The notes beneath the pieces are model-generated. The model had not been told where the DNA came from and did not search any database. It was given only the letters and a program-made list of their open reading frames with translations. DNA of 64,000 nucleotides. Origin: Mycoplasmataceae bacterium. Lineage in GTDB: Bacteria; Bacillota_I; Bacilli_A; Mycoplasmatales; Mycoplasmoidaceae. Below, one piece after another: positions 44,040 through 53,802 of this stretch. A program made the translations under genes and the position numbers. Positions within the stretch are counted from its first letter, which is position 1; each line of letters opens with the position of its first letter. The stretch is taken from contig JAHHTH010000005.1 in assembly GCA_020024755.1 (NCBI GenBank), forward strand, positions 30,415 through 94,414, in the 5' to 3' direction.

Positions 44040-44375
44040 CTATAATACGAACATTAAAATAATTGCAATTACTAATGCGTAAATAACCCCAGATTCAGCA
44101 ATAGCTAAACCTACAATGGCAGATGACATAATCTTACCTTTTTGTTCTGGGTTTCTTGAAATAGCTTCAGCTAATTTACCAGCTGCGATACCTTGACCAC
44201 AACCTACCCCTAGACCTGCTAGCCCTACTGACATACCAGCACCTAAGAATTTTAAACCAACTCCGATTGAGTTAGGATCTTTAGCTACTTCAGTTGCTTG
44301 TTGAACTGCAGTAATAATCCCATCGTGGTTTTCAGATACAGATCTTGCTGCATCAATAACAAATGTAATATCCAT
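44040..44375 (-). CDS. atpE: ATP synthase F0 c subunit
   Basis: 111 aa, longer at the N-terminus than most c subunits. Two membrane helices, the first Gly/Ala-rich (GVGLKFLGAGMSVGLAGLGVG), the second with the ion-binding Glu in IVGLAIAESGVIYALV. Forms the rotor ring. Confidence 0.95.
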   Translation of the reverse strand: MDITFVIDAARSVSENHDGIITAVQQATEVAKDPNSIGVGLKFLGAGMSVGLAGLGVGCGQGIAAGKLAEAISRNPEQKGKIMSSAIVGLAIAESGVIYALVIAIILMFVL

Positions 44376-44396
44376 AATTAATCTCCTTCTTTATAA

Positions 44397-45218
44397 TTAA
44401 GCATTTGCTCTTTTTTGTTTTTTTGTTTTTTGAGTAGTCATAGAACCATGTTCTCTTAAGTATTCTTGATATTCTTCTTCTTCATTGTGTTTTTCAGTTA
44501 CTGGTGTTGAAATGTATGTAGCTGATAACAGTGTGAATACATAAGCTTGAACTAGACCAGTGAATAACGAGAAGTAAATCATTAATAGTGGCATTAATAT
44601 AACCCCACCAATAAGTACACAAGTAACAATAGGCATACCAAATCCATATAATGCTCAGAATAGAACTTCATAAATAATATATCCAGCTAAGATGTTACCT
44701 CATAGACGGAATGAGATAGAGATTAGTGGAGTAACAAAACTCATGAATTCTAATGGGTTAATCATTATTGGGAATTTCTTACCCTTTACTTTAATGTTGA
44801 AAGTGAATTTAAGTAAGAAACTTCATCTTTGAATTCAAATTCCCATAATGATTGAAATCAACCAAACAGTCAATCCTAGTGTAAATGGAACTGTATAAGA
44901 AATAGCAGCTTCTTTTAAACCAGTAATTGCAATAATGTTTGTTAACCCAATAAATGAGAAGATGAAGCAGAAGAATGGAGTTCATCTAATGTATTTTTCA
45001 CCAAATGTTTCAACTACAATACCCTTTACCATTAATACAAAGTTTTCAACTATCATGCTGAATTTCTTTGGATCATCTGTTGGTTTTACATTTCTATTTT
45101 GAATTCAATATGCAAAACTTAAACCAAAGATAATTAGCACACTAATAACAATTGTAAGAATAGGGTGTAGGGCAGCTTCCATATTTAGAGTGCTTCATTT
45201 TCATTGAGTCAAATCCAT
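44397..45218 (-). CDS. atpB: ATP synthase F0 a subunit
   Basis: 273 aa, five to six membrane helices. SISFRLWGNILAG near residue 190 bears the essential Arg of the proton channel; GLVQAYVFTLLSATYI near the end is the last helix. Good SD (GGAAAGGAAA) before the ATG at 45218. Confidence 0.94.
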
Positions 45219-45220
45219 AT

Positions 45221-45667
45221 TTAGCTTTCCTTTCCTTGTTCTTGTGTTTTATCTTTTTTTTCTTCTCGTTTTGATTCAAGGTACAAGCAAGTGTACTGAT
45301 CAGTAACGATGACAACATACAATGTCGCTAACATGTAGACATTAATAATGTTCATACCATAAGCCATAAAAATAATAAACATTATCATGGGCATCACATA
45401 GATTATCCCTGCTAATGTAGAAAATATAATTGAGTGAACTTTAATTTTCTTTTTATTTTTATCGCGATCAACTACTAACTTTTCAAGATGAATTTCATTT
45501 CCCGTTTTAATTAATCATGAAAAAGAAACAAACGAAATAGTTAAAAGCACGGTATATATTAAATCGTACATGCCTAAAGTAATACCAATACTAAGAGATA
45601 TGATTAAACTTAAAATTGCTATTGCTAGTAATGTGGTTCAGTTCAATCAATGTCGCTTAAAAATCAT
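45221..45667 (-). CDS. atpI: AtpI-like membrane protein
   Basis: 148 aa, four hydrophobic stretches (WTTLLAIAILSLII, YDLIYTVLLTISF, IFSTLAGIIYVMP, YMLATLYVVIV), charged C-terminus. Place just upstream of atpB matches atpI, which in other bacteria helps c-ring assembly. Similarity rests on position and topology. Confidence 0.7.
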
Positions 45668-45852
45668 ACTACTCAGCTATAATAACTCAATATAGCCTAT
45701 ACAAATTATATTACTTTTATGAAATTTGCAATGTTTTTTAAAAACATTTTCCATAAAATAAATATATTATTTTATATAGAGCCTAAAAGCTGACCCAATA
45801 AAAACCCCAATATTATGTATTAATAATACTTATAATATACCCATCCAATGGC

Positions 45853-46227
45853 TTATGATGCCTTTTGTAAACTCCAATAGACAAGAATACAACCATCATA
45901 GAATCTTATTTTATTTTTAGACAATAGTTGTGTGATAGCATCACTATTTGCACCAGGTTGAATCAATACATTGTCAATATGATTAGATGCACCTGATAAC
46001 AACTTTTCTGCCTTAAGAGGATTCATACATAATATCATTAGATCAATGTGTGAAGGTACTTGATCTAATGATGCTATTTCTTTATCTACACAATATAGGT
46101 TTTGATAATTTCTATCAATAAAGCTTTGTTTAATTTTGTAAGCATATTTATCTGGATTGATAGTATCTCCCATGATACAAATAGTAGATTCTTTATTAGA
46201 TAATATTTGTGTTAATCAATCATTCAT
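45853..46227 (-). CDS. CoA-binding domain protein (YccU-type)
   Basis: 124 aa. Rossmann-like: CIMGDTINPDKYAYKIKQS at the start, HIDLMILCMNP in the middle and a DNVLIQPGANSDAI to YDGCILVY end, the order found in CoA_binding proteins. Biochemical role unclear in the family. It is divergent from the 46280 lipoprotein. Confidence 0.78.
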
Positions 46228-46264
46228 AATAGCCTCATTACTTGAGTAAGTTAAAAATTTTTAT

Positions 46265-46270
46265 TATAAT
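46265..46270 (+). promoter_or_regulatory. -10 box of the 46280 lipoprotein gene
   Basis: TATAAT 9 nt before the ATG, with no SD between, so the mRNA probably starts close to or at the ATG. Confidence 0.5.
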
Positions 46271-46279
46271 AAGCATACT

Positions 46280-48337
46280 ATGAAACAGAGTAAATTTAGA
46301 CATCGGTTTGCATTATGAGCCTCATTAACATGCCTAAGTTTAGGTATGGTAGGTACAACTATCTTTGCTGCTACATCTTGTGGTGGTGATGATAAAAAGC
46401 AAGATGTACCAACAAATAACACTTCACCTAATAACCCACAACCTCAAGGTCTTGTGAGTGTAGATATTAATTTAGATAAGCCTTCATATATTGAAGGTGA
46501 CACTATCACTGCAACAGCATATAGCTATCCACCAAATCTTCAAGGAGTTGAATATAAATGATCTATTGAAGGTTCTAATACTATTATTCCATCAACTTCT
46601 AATGTTGCAACTTTTAAAGCATCAACACAATTGAATGGTAAGAAATTAAAAGTAGTTGCAACTTATAACCAAAAATCTGTTACAGATATTGTTCTACTTT
46701 CTGTGTCTTCTAAACCTACTACACCAACCCTTCCAGAAATTAAGGGAGTGCAATTAATTGTACAAACAGACGAAACAATTGCAGGACAAACTAAAGATTA
46801 TATAGCTTCAGTGTCCCCAAGTTCGATTAATACAAATTTAAAATATGAATGAATTATTGTTGATTCAAGCAATAAAGAAACAATTTATAGCACATCATAC
46901 AACAAAGACAACTTCTGTCATCTTGTTTTAACTCAAGACATGGATGGAAAAAAATTTAAGGTAAGAGTTACACAAACTTTACCAGCACCTCAAAGTTCTA
47001 TCACTCTAACATCAAATGAAGATACCATCGTTGTTCATACACCAAGTAATCCAGATACTGTTGATTGAGCAGAAAAATTAAATGAAGAAAAAAACAAACT
47101 AGCCAATGCAAAGATTAATAATATCGTACTAACTCAACAACAAGTTGACAATTTAAAGCATGATGACCAACAAGAATATGAAAATATATTTATTTCTCAA
47201 AACTTGTATAATGCAGAATTTGCATACGAGTTTTCAATGGTTAATTCTACTAGTAATTCAATCATAGCAAACGTAATCATATACCCACCTGAAGAAGCAG
47301 GCGATATTCCAGAAGTTCAAACTGAAATAACTATCAACTTTGTTATTCAAGGTTCTAGTGGTGGTCAAGTAAGCAATGTAGTGCAAAAGGCAGTTGAAGA
47401 TTTAAATGCATTCAATTGAAATAACTTTAACTACTCTAAGATGGGAACAAGAAGATTCATTGAAATAAATGATAATCAAAATTCAACAGATACATACTTC
47501 TTAAACTATGTAAACAATTTTGATAAGAGAAAATTTGAAGTTGATCACTCAAATGTTAATGTATCGTTATCACCTAATTCATTTAAAAAGGATCTATTCA
47601 ATCAATCAATAAGATTCAAGTTAGATGTTTCAAAAGATGGTGAAACAGCAACTACAAATGAATTACTAATTAAATACACAACACCAGATAGTATGTTAGG
47701 AGAACTTGATAAATCTGCAATTGATCCACAAGTAAAAGTGTCACAATCATTTAGAGGAATCTTAGCTAAGCTTCCAACACCTATTAAACCTTTATCATAT
47801 AGTTTATTTGAAACAAGATTTAATAATTTATTCAATTCTACTGATGCACAATTTAAACAACAAATGAAATTATATGAAATGCTATATCAACTTAGATTCA
47901 TTATGTATCAAACATATGGTGATAATGCAACATCAATGGATTATGGTTTAGATGGACAATCTGTAATTCTTAAAGCAAAAATAAAAGATTCAATTAATGT
48001 AAGTAATAGTCTTATCCAAATAGCAGATAAACAAACTAATAATTTTACAATGAATGCAAATAATATTTTAACTTTGAAAATTTCAGGAAACATAAATGAT
48101 AGTTGATCATCTTCGTCAAATGACGATGGTCTTTTTGCTGCTTCAAGTTTTATGTATACAAAAGGTCCTGAATATTCAACAATTACAAGTGGTCCAAACT
48201 TCAAAAGTTATGTTCTTACATTATCTGGATCAAGTTGAAACTTCTCATCGACTCAAAATGGTTCTAGTTTACACTCATATGTATTTAGTAATAGAATACC
48301 ATTTATTTTCTCATTAGGTTATAAGAGAAATAGTTAA
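46280..48337 (+). CDS. Large lipoprotein with Ig-like domains (685 aa)
   Basis: Signal peptide with lipobox FAATSC (Cys34) followed by an Asn/Pro/Gln linker. Two Ig/PKD-like domains (residues 58-145 and 153-250) each show the pattern GDTI...YKW or AGQTK...YEWI. A helix-rich middle and a beta-rich C-terminal third follow. It is a surface lipoprotein, perhaps an adhesin or antigen. Shares its domain with the 28446-29738 protein, so they are probably paralogues. Confidence 0.82.
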
Positions 48338-48359
48338 TTACTCTATTAATATACAAAAA

Positions 48360-48395
48360 ACGAAGCACGGTGAAATGCTTCGTCTATGTTTTTTG
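48360..48395. terminator. Bidirectional terminator after the 46280 lipoprotein
   Basis: ACGAAGCA, 8-nt loop, TGCTTCGT with a T run on both strands; it also serves the convergent 87-aa gene. Confidence 0.75.
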
Positions 48396-48422
48396 AGAAA
48401 GGAGGGGTGTACTCAGTGAGTA

Positions 48423-48686
48423 CTAATTTTTTACAAATCTTTTGTTTGTATCTTTCAGGAAACTTGAAGTATTCACCTCCTCTCTTACGTTTCCTGGATT
48501 AATAATTTTTTGTAAATTATCTAGCCTTTGAGATAATCCACATATTTTATCTGTTAATTTTTTAAGAATGTCAATTGATTTGACATGTGAATATGCTACT
48601 AAATTAATAGCTTCATTATTTTCAAGCGCTAACTTAATTAACTTGCATACTCAATCTTCTTTATTTTCTTTTTTAATATTGTTCAT
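48423..48686 (-). CDS. Small protein of 87 aa, unknown
   Basis: ATG at 48686 with AAAAGGAA 8 nt upstream; one TGA-Trp (residue 12). Helical, with LSQRLDNLQKII near residue 58. The mRNA contains an internal GAGGAGGTG and, just beyond the stop, a matching CCCCTCC run, so the 3' end may fold into a long hairpin. A second perfect palindrome (GTACTCA, G, TGAGTAC) spans about 48411-48425. Not recognised. Confidence 0.6.
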
Positions 48687-49049
48687 AAAAGTAATTCCTT
48701 TTTACCTTGTTAAAAATTAAGGGGTGAATATGAGACCAATTTAATGGAAACAAAAAATACAAAATCCTAAAAGCATTCATTGGAGACAAAATCCAATGGG
48801 GGAAAGTTTTTTTAACCTCCCCAATATAAAGAAGTCCAATTTTTCTGAAAAAAAGGACAACTTTTTGAAAAATTTTTTTAGCCCCAAAAAGTACAATACT
48901 ACGTATTGTAAAAAAATTACAAAAATGAAAATTTTTTTGGCATTTTCAAAAAATGACCAAAAAATGGCCAAAAACTGCCATTTTTTACGAATTTTTGATC
49001 ATTTTTAAAAATTAACTGACATTTTGCTCGAAAAAGCCCTAAAAATGGG
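48687..49049. other. Gene-free, A/T homopolymer-rich intergenic region
   Basis: 363 bp of A and T tracts with short G/C islands and many hairpins: TACAATAC-TAC-GTATTGTA at 48892-48910, and clustered copies of AAAAAATGGCC-like words at 48950-48990. Open frames exist on both strands but their amino-acid make-up (Phe/Lys/Asn runs) is that of low-complexity DNA, so I do not call a gene. Confidence 0.6.
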
Positions 49050-49051
49050 CT
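49031..49051 (-). terminator. Terminator of fhs
   Basis: On the minus strand AGCCC, 7-nt loop, GGGCT followed by T5; the stem begins at the stop codon. Confidence 0.7.
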
Positions 49052-50603
49052 AAATTTTAAAGTTTTTAGCTCTTGGGTCCTTGTTTAAGCCTGGCATTCT
49101 AAAAACCTTGTCACATACTAATACAAGCATTTTACCTGCATGATTAATGCTATATCCATTAATTACTATATTAAAATCCTTAGGTCTATTAAGTAAATTT
49201 GGGTCACTTGATAGGGAATATTGTGTTTTAGACATACAAATAAAGTAATCTTGTAGGTTTTTATCTTTCAATACCTTTTCAACTTCAGGAGTGGCTTCAT
49301 ATCCTTTTGCACCGTAAGATTTAGTGATTATCTGTTCTAATTTATGTTGTAAGCTATCTTTTTTTACATCATATAGATATTTAACCTTAGGTTGTTTTTC
49401 AACTAATTTAACTACCTTATCTACTAAGTCATTGGTATTTTGAATTGGACCTTTACTATAAATGTCCGAATAAGCCATTATTAAATTATGTTGTTTGCAT
49501 AAAGATTCAAAGATGTCTAATTCATCACCATAATCAGATTCTGTTAAATTTAAAACGATTAATGGTTCATACCCATATTGTTTAACATGATCTACATGAG
49601 CTAATAAATTGTTAAATCCTATTTTTAAATTATCCAAATCATTGTTTGCTTCATTATTTGCATGATAAATTAATGCTTTGATAGTTACACAGATAATTAC
49701 TCCATCTGGTTTTAATCCAGCTGTTTGCATTTTGATATTCATTAATTTTTCAAAACCTAAATCACTACCGAACCCACATTCAGTGAAAACATAATCACTT
49801 AGATGTCTTGCAGTATTAGTTCCAATGATACTGTTACATCCATGTGCTATATTAGCAAATGGTCCACCATGAATTATGACTGGACTATCATATTTGGTAA
49901 ATGCTAGATTTGGATATAGTGCTTGATTTAAGATTGATAGGATAGCATCTTCAATTGCTAAATCATGAATAGTAATTGGTTTATTATCTTTAGAATAGGC
50001 AACTATAGTTTGTCCTAATCTATCCTTAAATTCTTTTCTATCTTTTACTAAACAAAATAGTGCCATTAGATCACTAGCAGCTGTAATATTAAAACCTGTT
50101 TTGTATTTAATATCCTTTTTAATTGTTACTTCAACTTCTCTCAATCCTCTATCATTTAAATCTTCACATCTCATTCATAAGATTTTATTTGGATCTATGT
50201 TTAAAGTTGAATCAAAATAAATTTCATTTTCAATTACAGTTGAGATTAAGTTATTAGCTGAGGTGATAGCATGGAAATCACCAGTGAAATGTAAATTGAT
50301 ATCTGCATCATCCTTTAATACTGATTCACCGCCACCAGTGGCTGTACCCTTCATACCAAAGACTGGTCCTAAACTTGGTTGACGTAAACATCCAATAGCT
50401 TTATGTCCATGAGCATTCATAGCATCTGTAAGACCAATAAGAAGTGTTGTCTTGCCTTCTCCCTTAGGTGTAGGATTTATTGATGTGACAATAATAATCT
50501 TGCCTGATTTGCTAGTATCAGTTTCAATGATTTTATAGAATTTATTATTTAGATTAATTAATTTTTTTTCATCTAAAGACACTTTTGTTGTATTATATTT
50601 CAT
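49050..50603 (-). CDS. fhs: Formate-tetrahydrofolate ligase
   Basis: 517 aa (usual about 555; internal trimming). ATP-binding PTPKGEGKTTLLIGL near residue 47, RQPSLGPVFGMKGTATGGG near 73, HGGPFANIAHGCNS near 285. It makes 10-formyl-THF from formate, ATP and THF, supplying formyl groups for initiator Met-tRNA and purines. No SD visible; ATG 50603 chosen as the only in-frame ATG of the protein start. Divergent from the helicase gene. Confidence 0.95.
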
Positions 50604-50654
50604 AATAATTACCAAACAATAGTATTATATCAAATATTGGGCATTAGTAAAATT

Positions 50655-51827
50655 ATGAAATTTAGTGAGTTGAAATTGGATGAGAGGATCCTAAAGAACA
50701 TAGACGCTTTAAAATTTACTGAGATGACAAAAATTCAAGAAAATGTCATTCCACAAGTAATTGAAGGTCACGATATCTTAGTTAAGGCACAAACAGGTAG
50801 TGGTAAGACTGCTTCCTATTTAGTGCCTATTATTAACAAAATACTAACTACTAAAACTCATAATTCAATTAAAGCCATTATCTTAGTACCAACAAGAGAC
50901 TTAGTAAACCAAGTATATGACACATATGAAGCCCTAGCACAAGGAACAGATATTACTTGTTGCAAAATTATGGGCGGTACTAATAAAGATATTCAAATTA
51001 AAGAAGTAAAAGATAGACCAGATATCATCATTGGTGTAACTGGTAGATTTAAAGATATGATTTCAAGAGATATCATCACATACAAAGAAATTGAATTTTT
51101 TGTTTTGGATGAAGTTGATAAAATGCTAGACCTTGGATTTAGAAGTGATATCCTACACATCTATCATGAAATCCAAATGCAAAACAAGTCAGTACAAACT
51201 TTAATGTTATCAGCTACACTACCAGAAACTATTGTTGATCTATCATCAAAATTCTTAAATGATAAACACAAAAGAATTGATTTAGAAGAAGATATGGTTA
51301 TTAATGATTTAATTGACCAAAGATTCTTAGTAATGCATGAATCAAATATGATGAGTGCTCTACTTAAATTAGTTCAAACTAATAATGTAAGAACGATCAT
51401 CTTTGCTAATACAATTCAAGCTTGTAATAAGATTGAAGGATATTTAAGATTATTAGGAATTGATGCTGCATCTATTAATGGTGATAGAACTCAACAATAT
51501 AGAGACAAAGTGATTCAAGACTTTAAAGATTATAAGTTATCTGTATTAGTTTCTACTGATCTTCTATCAAGAGGAATTGATATTAAAGATTTAGATTTAG
51601 TTATCAATTATGGATTACCAGAACAATTAGAAACTTATATGCACAGAATAGGTCGTGTTGGTAGAAATAAGACAATGGGAAGAGCTATGTCTGTAATCGA
51701 TTTAAATGAAGAAGAAAAAATGATAAAACTAATCAAAGGTTATGATTTAAGAGCTAAAGTTTTAACTAAAGAAGCTTGAAGAAAACCAAGCAAGGAAAAA
51801 ACAGAAGATAAGTCTAATTTATATTAA
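50655..51827 (+). CDS. DEAD-box-like RNA helicase with DEVD motif II
   Basis: 390 aa. Motifs: I AQTGSGKT (about residue 50), Ia PTRDLV, II DEVD instead of DEAD (about 155), III SAT, V STDLLSRGIDI, VI HRIGRVGR. An RNA helicase of ribosome assembly, RNA decay or cold adaptation. The second half of the C-terminal domain is compact, without an RNA-binding tail. One TGA-Trp near the end. Confidence 0.9.
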
Positions 51828-51842
51828 AATAGTATTATCAGT

Positions 51843-53027
51843 ATGAAACGTGCAAATTTAAAGTTCTTAGGTATATCTATAGCTATCATCTCTGGGATAG
51901 CTTTTGTGATTGGAATGAATACTGCAGTTTATTTCTTAACTAGCAATAAGAACTCACACGATGAAAGCAAACACTTATATATTAATGAAGAATTTAATGA
52001 ATCAACTGATAAGGATGTAATTAAATTCTTTAAAGATAATACTATCTCTATTGGATTTATTAAAAGCTCATATGAAAAAGTAAGTGGTACTGCTTGATTA
52101 AAAGATATTGATTATAAAAATAACTCATATACATTTGCTACTAATTTACACGTAGCTTCTAACTTTATTACACCTAATCAAAATAATGAACAAGTAATTG
52201 ATCCAAGTGTATCTTGAATTACTATAAAATATTTTGATGAATTAGGTAATGATAAATTATTTAATGCAAGAACAAAAAGTCAAGATTGAACAGTAAGCAA
52301 ATTATATGCTAACAAAAAACGTGAAATACCATCAAAATTCCATCCTCATTCTAATACAGTAGTAGAAGGAGATAAAACATATATTACAAATGGTTATATT
52401 GATTATATTGAATTAACCTATCAATTAGATGAAAAAGATGAAAGTACTTTTGCTACTTGATTAAGATCTAGAGGACCTGCACCCAAAATTGCTAGTCAGG
52501 ATGAAATAACCCATATGTTAGCTGAATCATATAATCCACTTGTACCACCATCAAATCCAAGCACAGAGCAATCACAAAATTATTTATATGTTGCTGGTTT
52601 CCCAATCATTGATGGTATGCCAACTTGAGTAGAACAAAAATTTGCTATATCCCAAGGCACTCCTAATGTTATGTACACAACATCAGTACATGAAATGTCT
52701 CCTGTACCTTGATTAGATAGAAAAGATGGTATCAAACTTAAAAGCGAACCAAATGGTGAAATCACAGATCAAAGAAGTATCTCACAACAAATAACTATGA
52801 ATGGTTTATATATGGGTAGTGGATCTTCTGGTTCTATGATTTGTGCTAAGATAAATGATCAATTAAAAGTCATTGCTATTTGATGAGGAACATATGGAAA
52901 ACGATTTGGTGCAGGCGACTTATTATGATGTAATTCTTACAATCCTATCCACCCAGATTTAGAGACTTATGAAATTACTGATGACGATGATTGAACTAAC
53001 TGAGAAGGATATAATTTAACAATTTAA
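51843..53027 (+). CDS. DUF31-family (Mycoplasma Ig-protease-like) serine protease
   Basis: 394 aa. N-terminal membrane anchor (residues 8-31, ISIAIISGIAFVIGM), then the peptidase domain. GTAWL...YTFATNLHVAS (His103) and GSGSSGSMICA (Ser near 329) give the trypsin-like His/Ser pair of mycoplasma DUF31 proteins, some of which cut immunoglobulins. Acts outside the cell. It starts 15 bp after the helicase stop. No obvious Ig-binding partner gene is next to it. Confidence 0.82.
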
Positions 53028-53048
53028 ACTAAAATATATTATCATTAA

Positions 53049-53054
53049 TATAAT
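53049..53054 (+). promoter_or_regulatory. -10 box of the DUF2188 gene
   Basis: TATAAT 12 nt before the ATG at 53067, with AAAAGGA between them as ribosome-binding site. Confidence 0.5.
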
Positions 53055-53066
53055 AAAAGGATTCAT

Positions 53067-53366
53067 ATGATATTAAAAAAGAAAGACAAAAAGTCTACAA
53101 CAGCTCCAAAAGCTAAAGCTGCAAGCAAAGAAAAAAAACCTCAACCAACTAACACATACTATGTAACTGTTAGATACGATGGTAAAAACAAAGATGGTTG
53201 AGAAATCAAAAGAGGAAACGCTTCTAAAGTTTCAGCAGTAACTAAGACTAAGGAAGAAGCAATTGCTAAAGTAAAAGTATTAGCAAAGAACTCTGATGCA
53301 ACAGTAATCATCTATAAACAAGATGGTGTTATTGATGAAACACTAAAATTAGGTTCAAAGAAATAA
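53067..53366 (+). CDS. DUF2188-domain protein (99 aa)
   Basis: A Lys/Ala-rich leader (residues 1-28) precedes the DUF2188 fold: YYVTVRYDGKNKDGWEIKR, TKEEAIAKVKVLAK, IYKQDGVIDE. Family function unknown. SD AAAAGGA. A strong terminator (53378-53404) follows. Confidence 0.8.
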
Positions 53367-53377
53367 TTCCACTTATA

Positions 53378-53404
53378 AAAATCTAGCTCCGGCTAGATTT
53401 TTTG
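53378..53404 (+). terminator. Terminator after the DUF2188 gene
   Basis: AAAATCTAGC, TCCG loop, GCTAGATTTT, T run. Confidence 0.8.
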
Positions 53405-53491
53405 TTACCAATATCAAAATCCTTTTCATCTACATATAACTTGCTTTCTATTTCTCATTTAATATAATGCTTTTAATAGCAAAGGAATAAT

Positions 53492-53689
53492 ATGAAAAGA
53501 ATATTTAAAGTCCTACTTGTAATAAGTACACTAGGTGTTGTTTTACTATCATCTACTTTTGTTTTTGCAACATCATGCAAGAATGATGAAATCTCATTAT
53601 CAAATAATGCTGTTAAAAAACAAGAACCATTTAGATTACCAATTGATGATGATAAAGATAAGCTATTCAATAACATAAATAAATCTTAA
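53492..53689 (+). CDS. Small lipoprotein (65 aa)
   Basis: Signal peptide KRIFKVLLVISTLGVVLLSS and lipobox FATSC (Cys29), then 36 charged residues. AAAGGAA before the ATG. No domain; it may be a short anchored peptide or a gene remnant. Next gene is 114 bp away. Confidence 0.7.
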   Translation: MKRIFKVLLVISTLGVVLLSSTFVFATSCKNDEISLSNNAVKKQEPFRLPIDDDKDKLFNNINKS

Positions 53690-53802
53690 TTAACATAGGC
53701 AGATCTCTTCTATTTTCATTAATTAAATAGTCAATTGAATATATAATATATATGTTTATCATTGATAAACAATATTTCTATTCAAAGTAAATTAGGTGTT
53801 AT

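Noticed and set aside
48777..49008. Overlapping open frames on both strands in the A/T-rich intergenic region
   Set aside because: They owe their length to homopolymers, have no SD and have a Phe/Lys-heavy make-up unlike neighbouring proteins.
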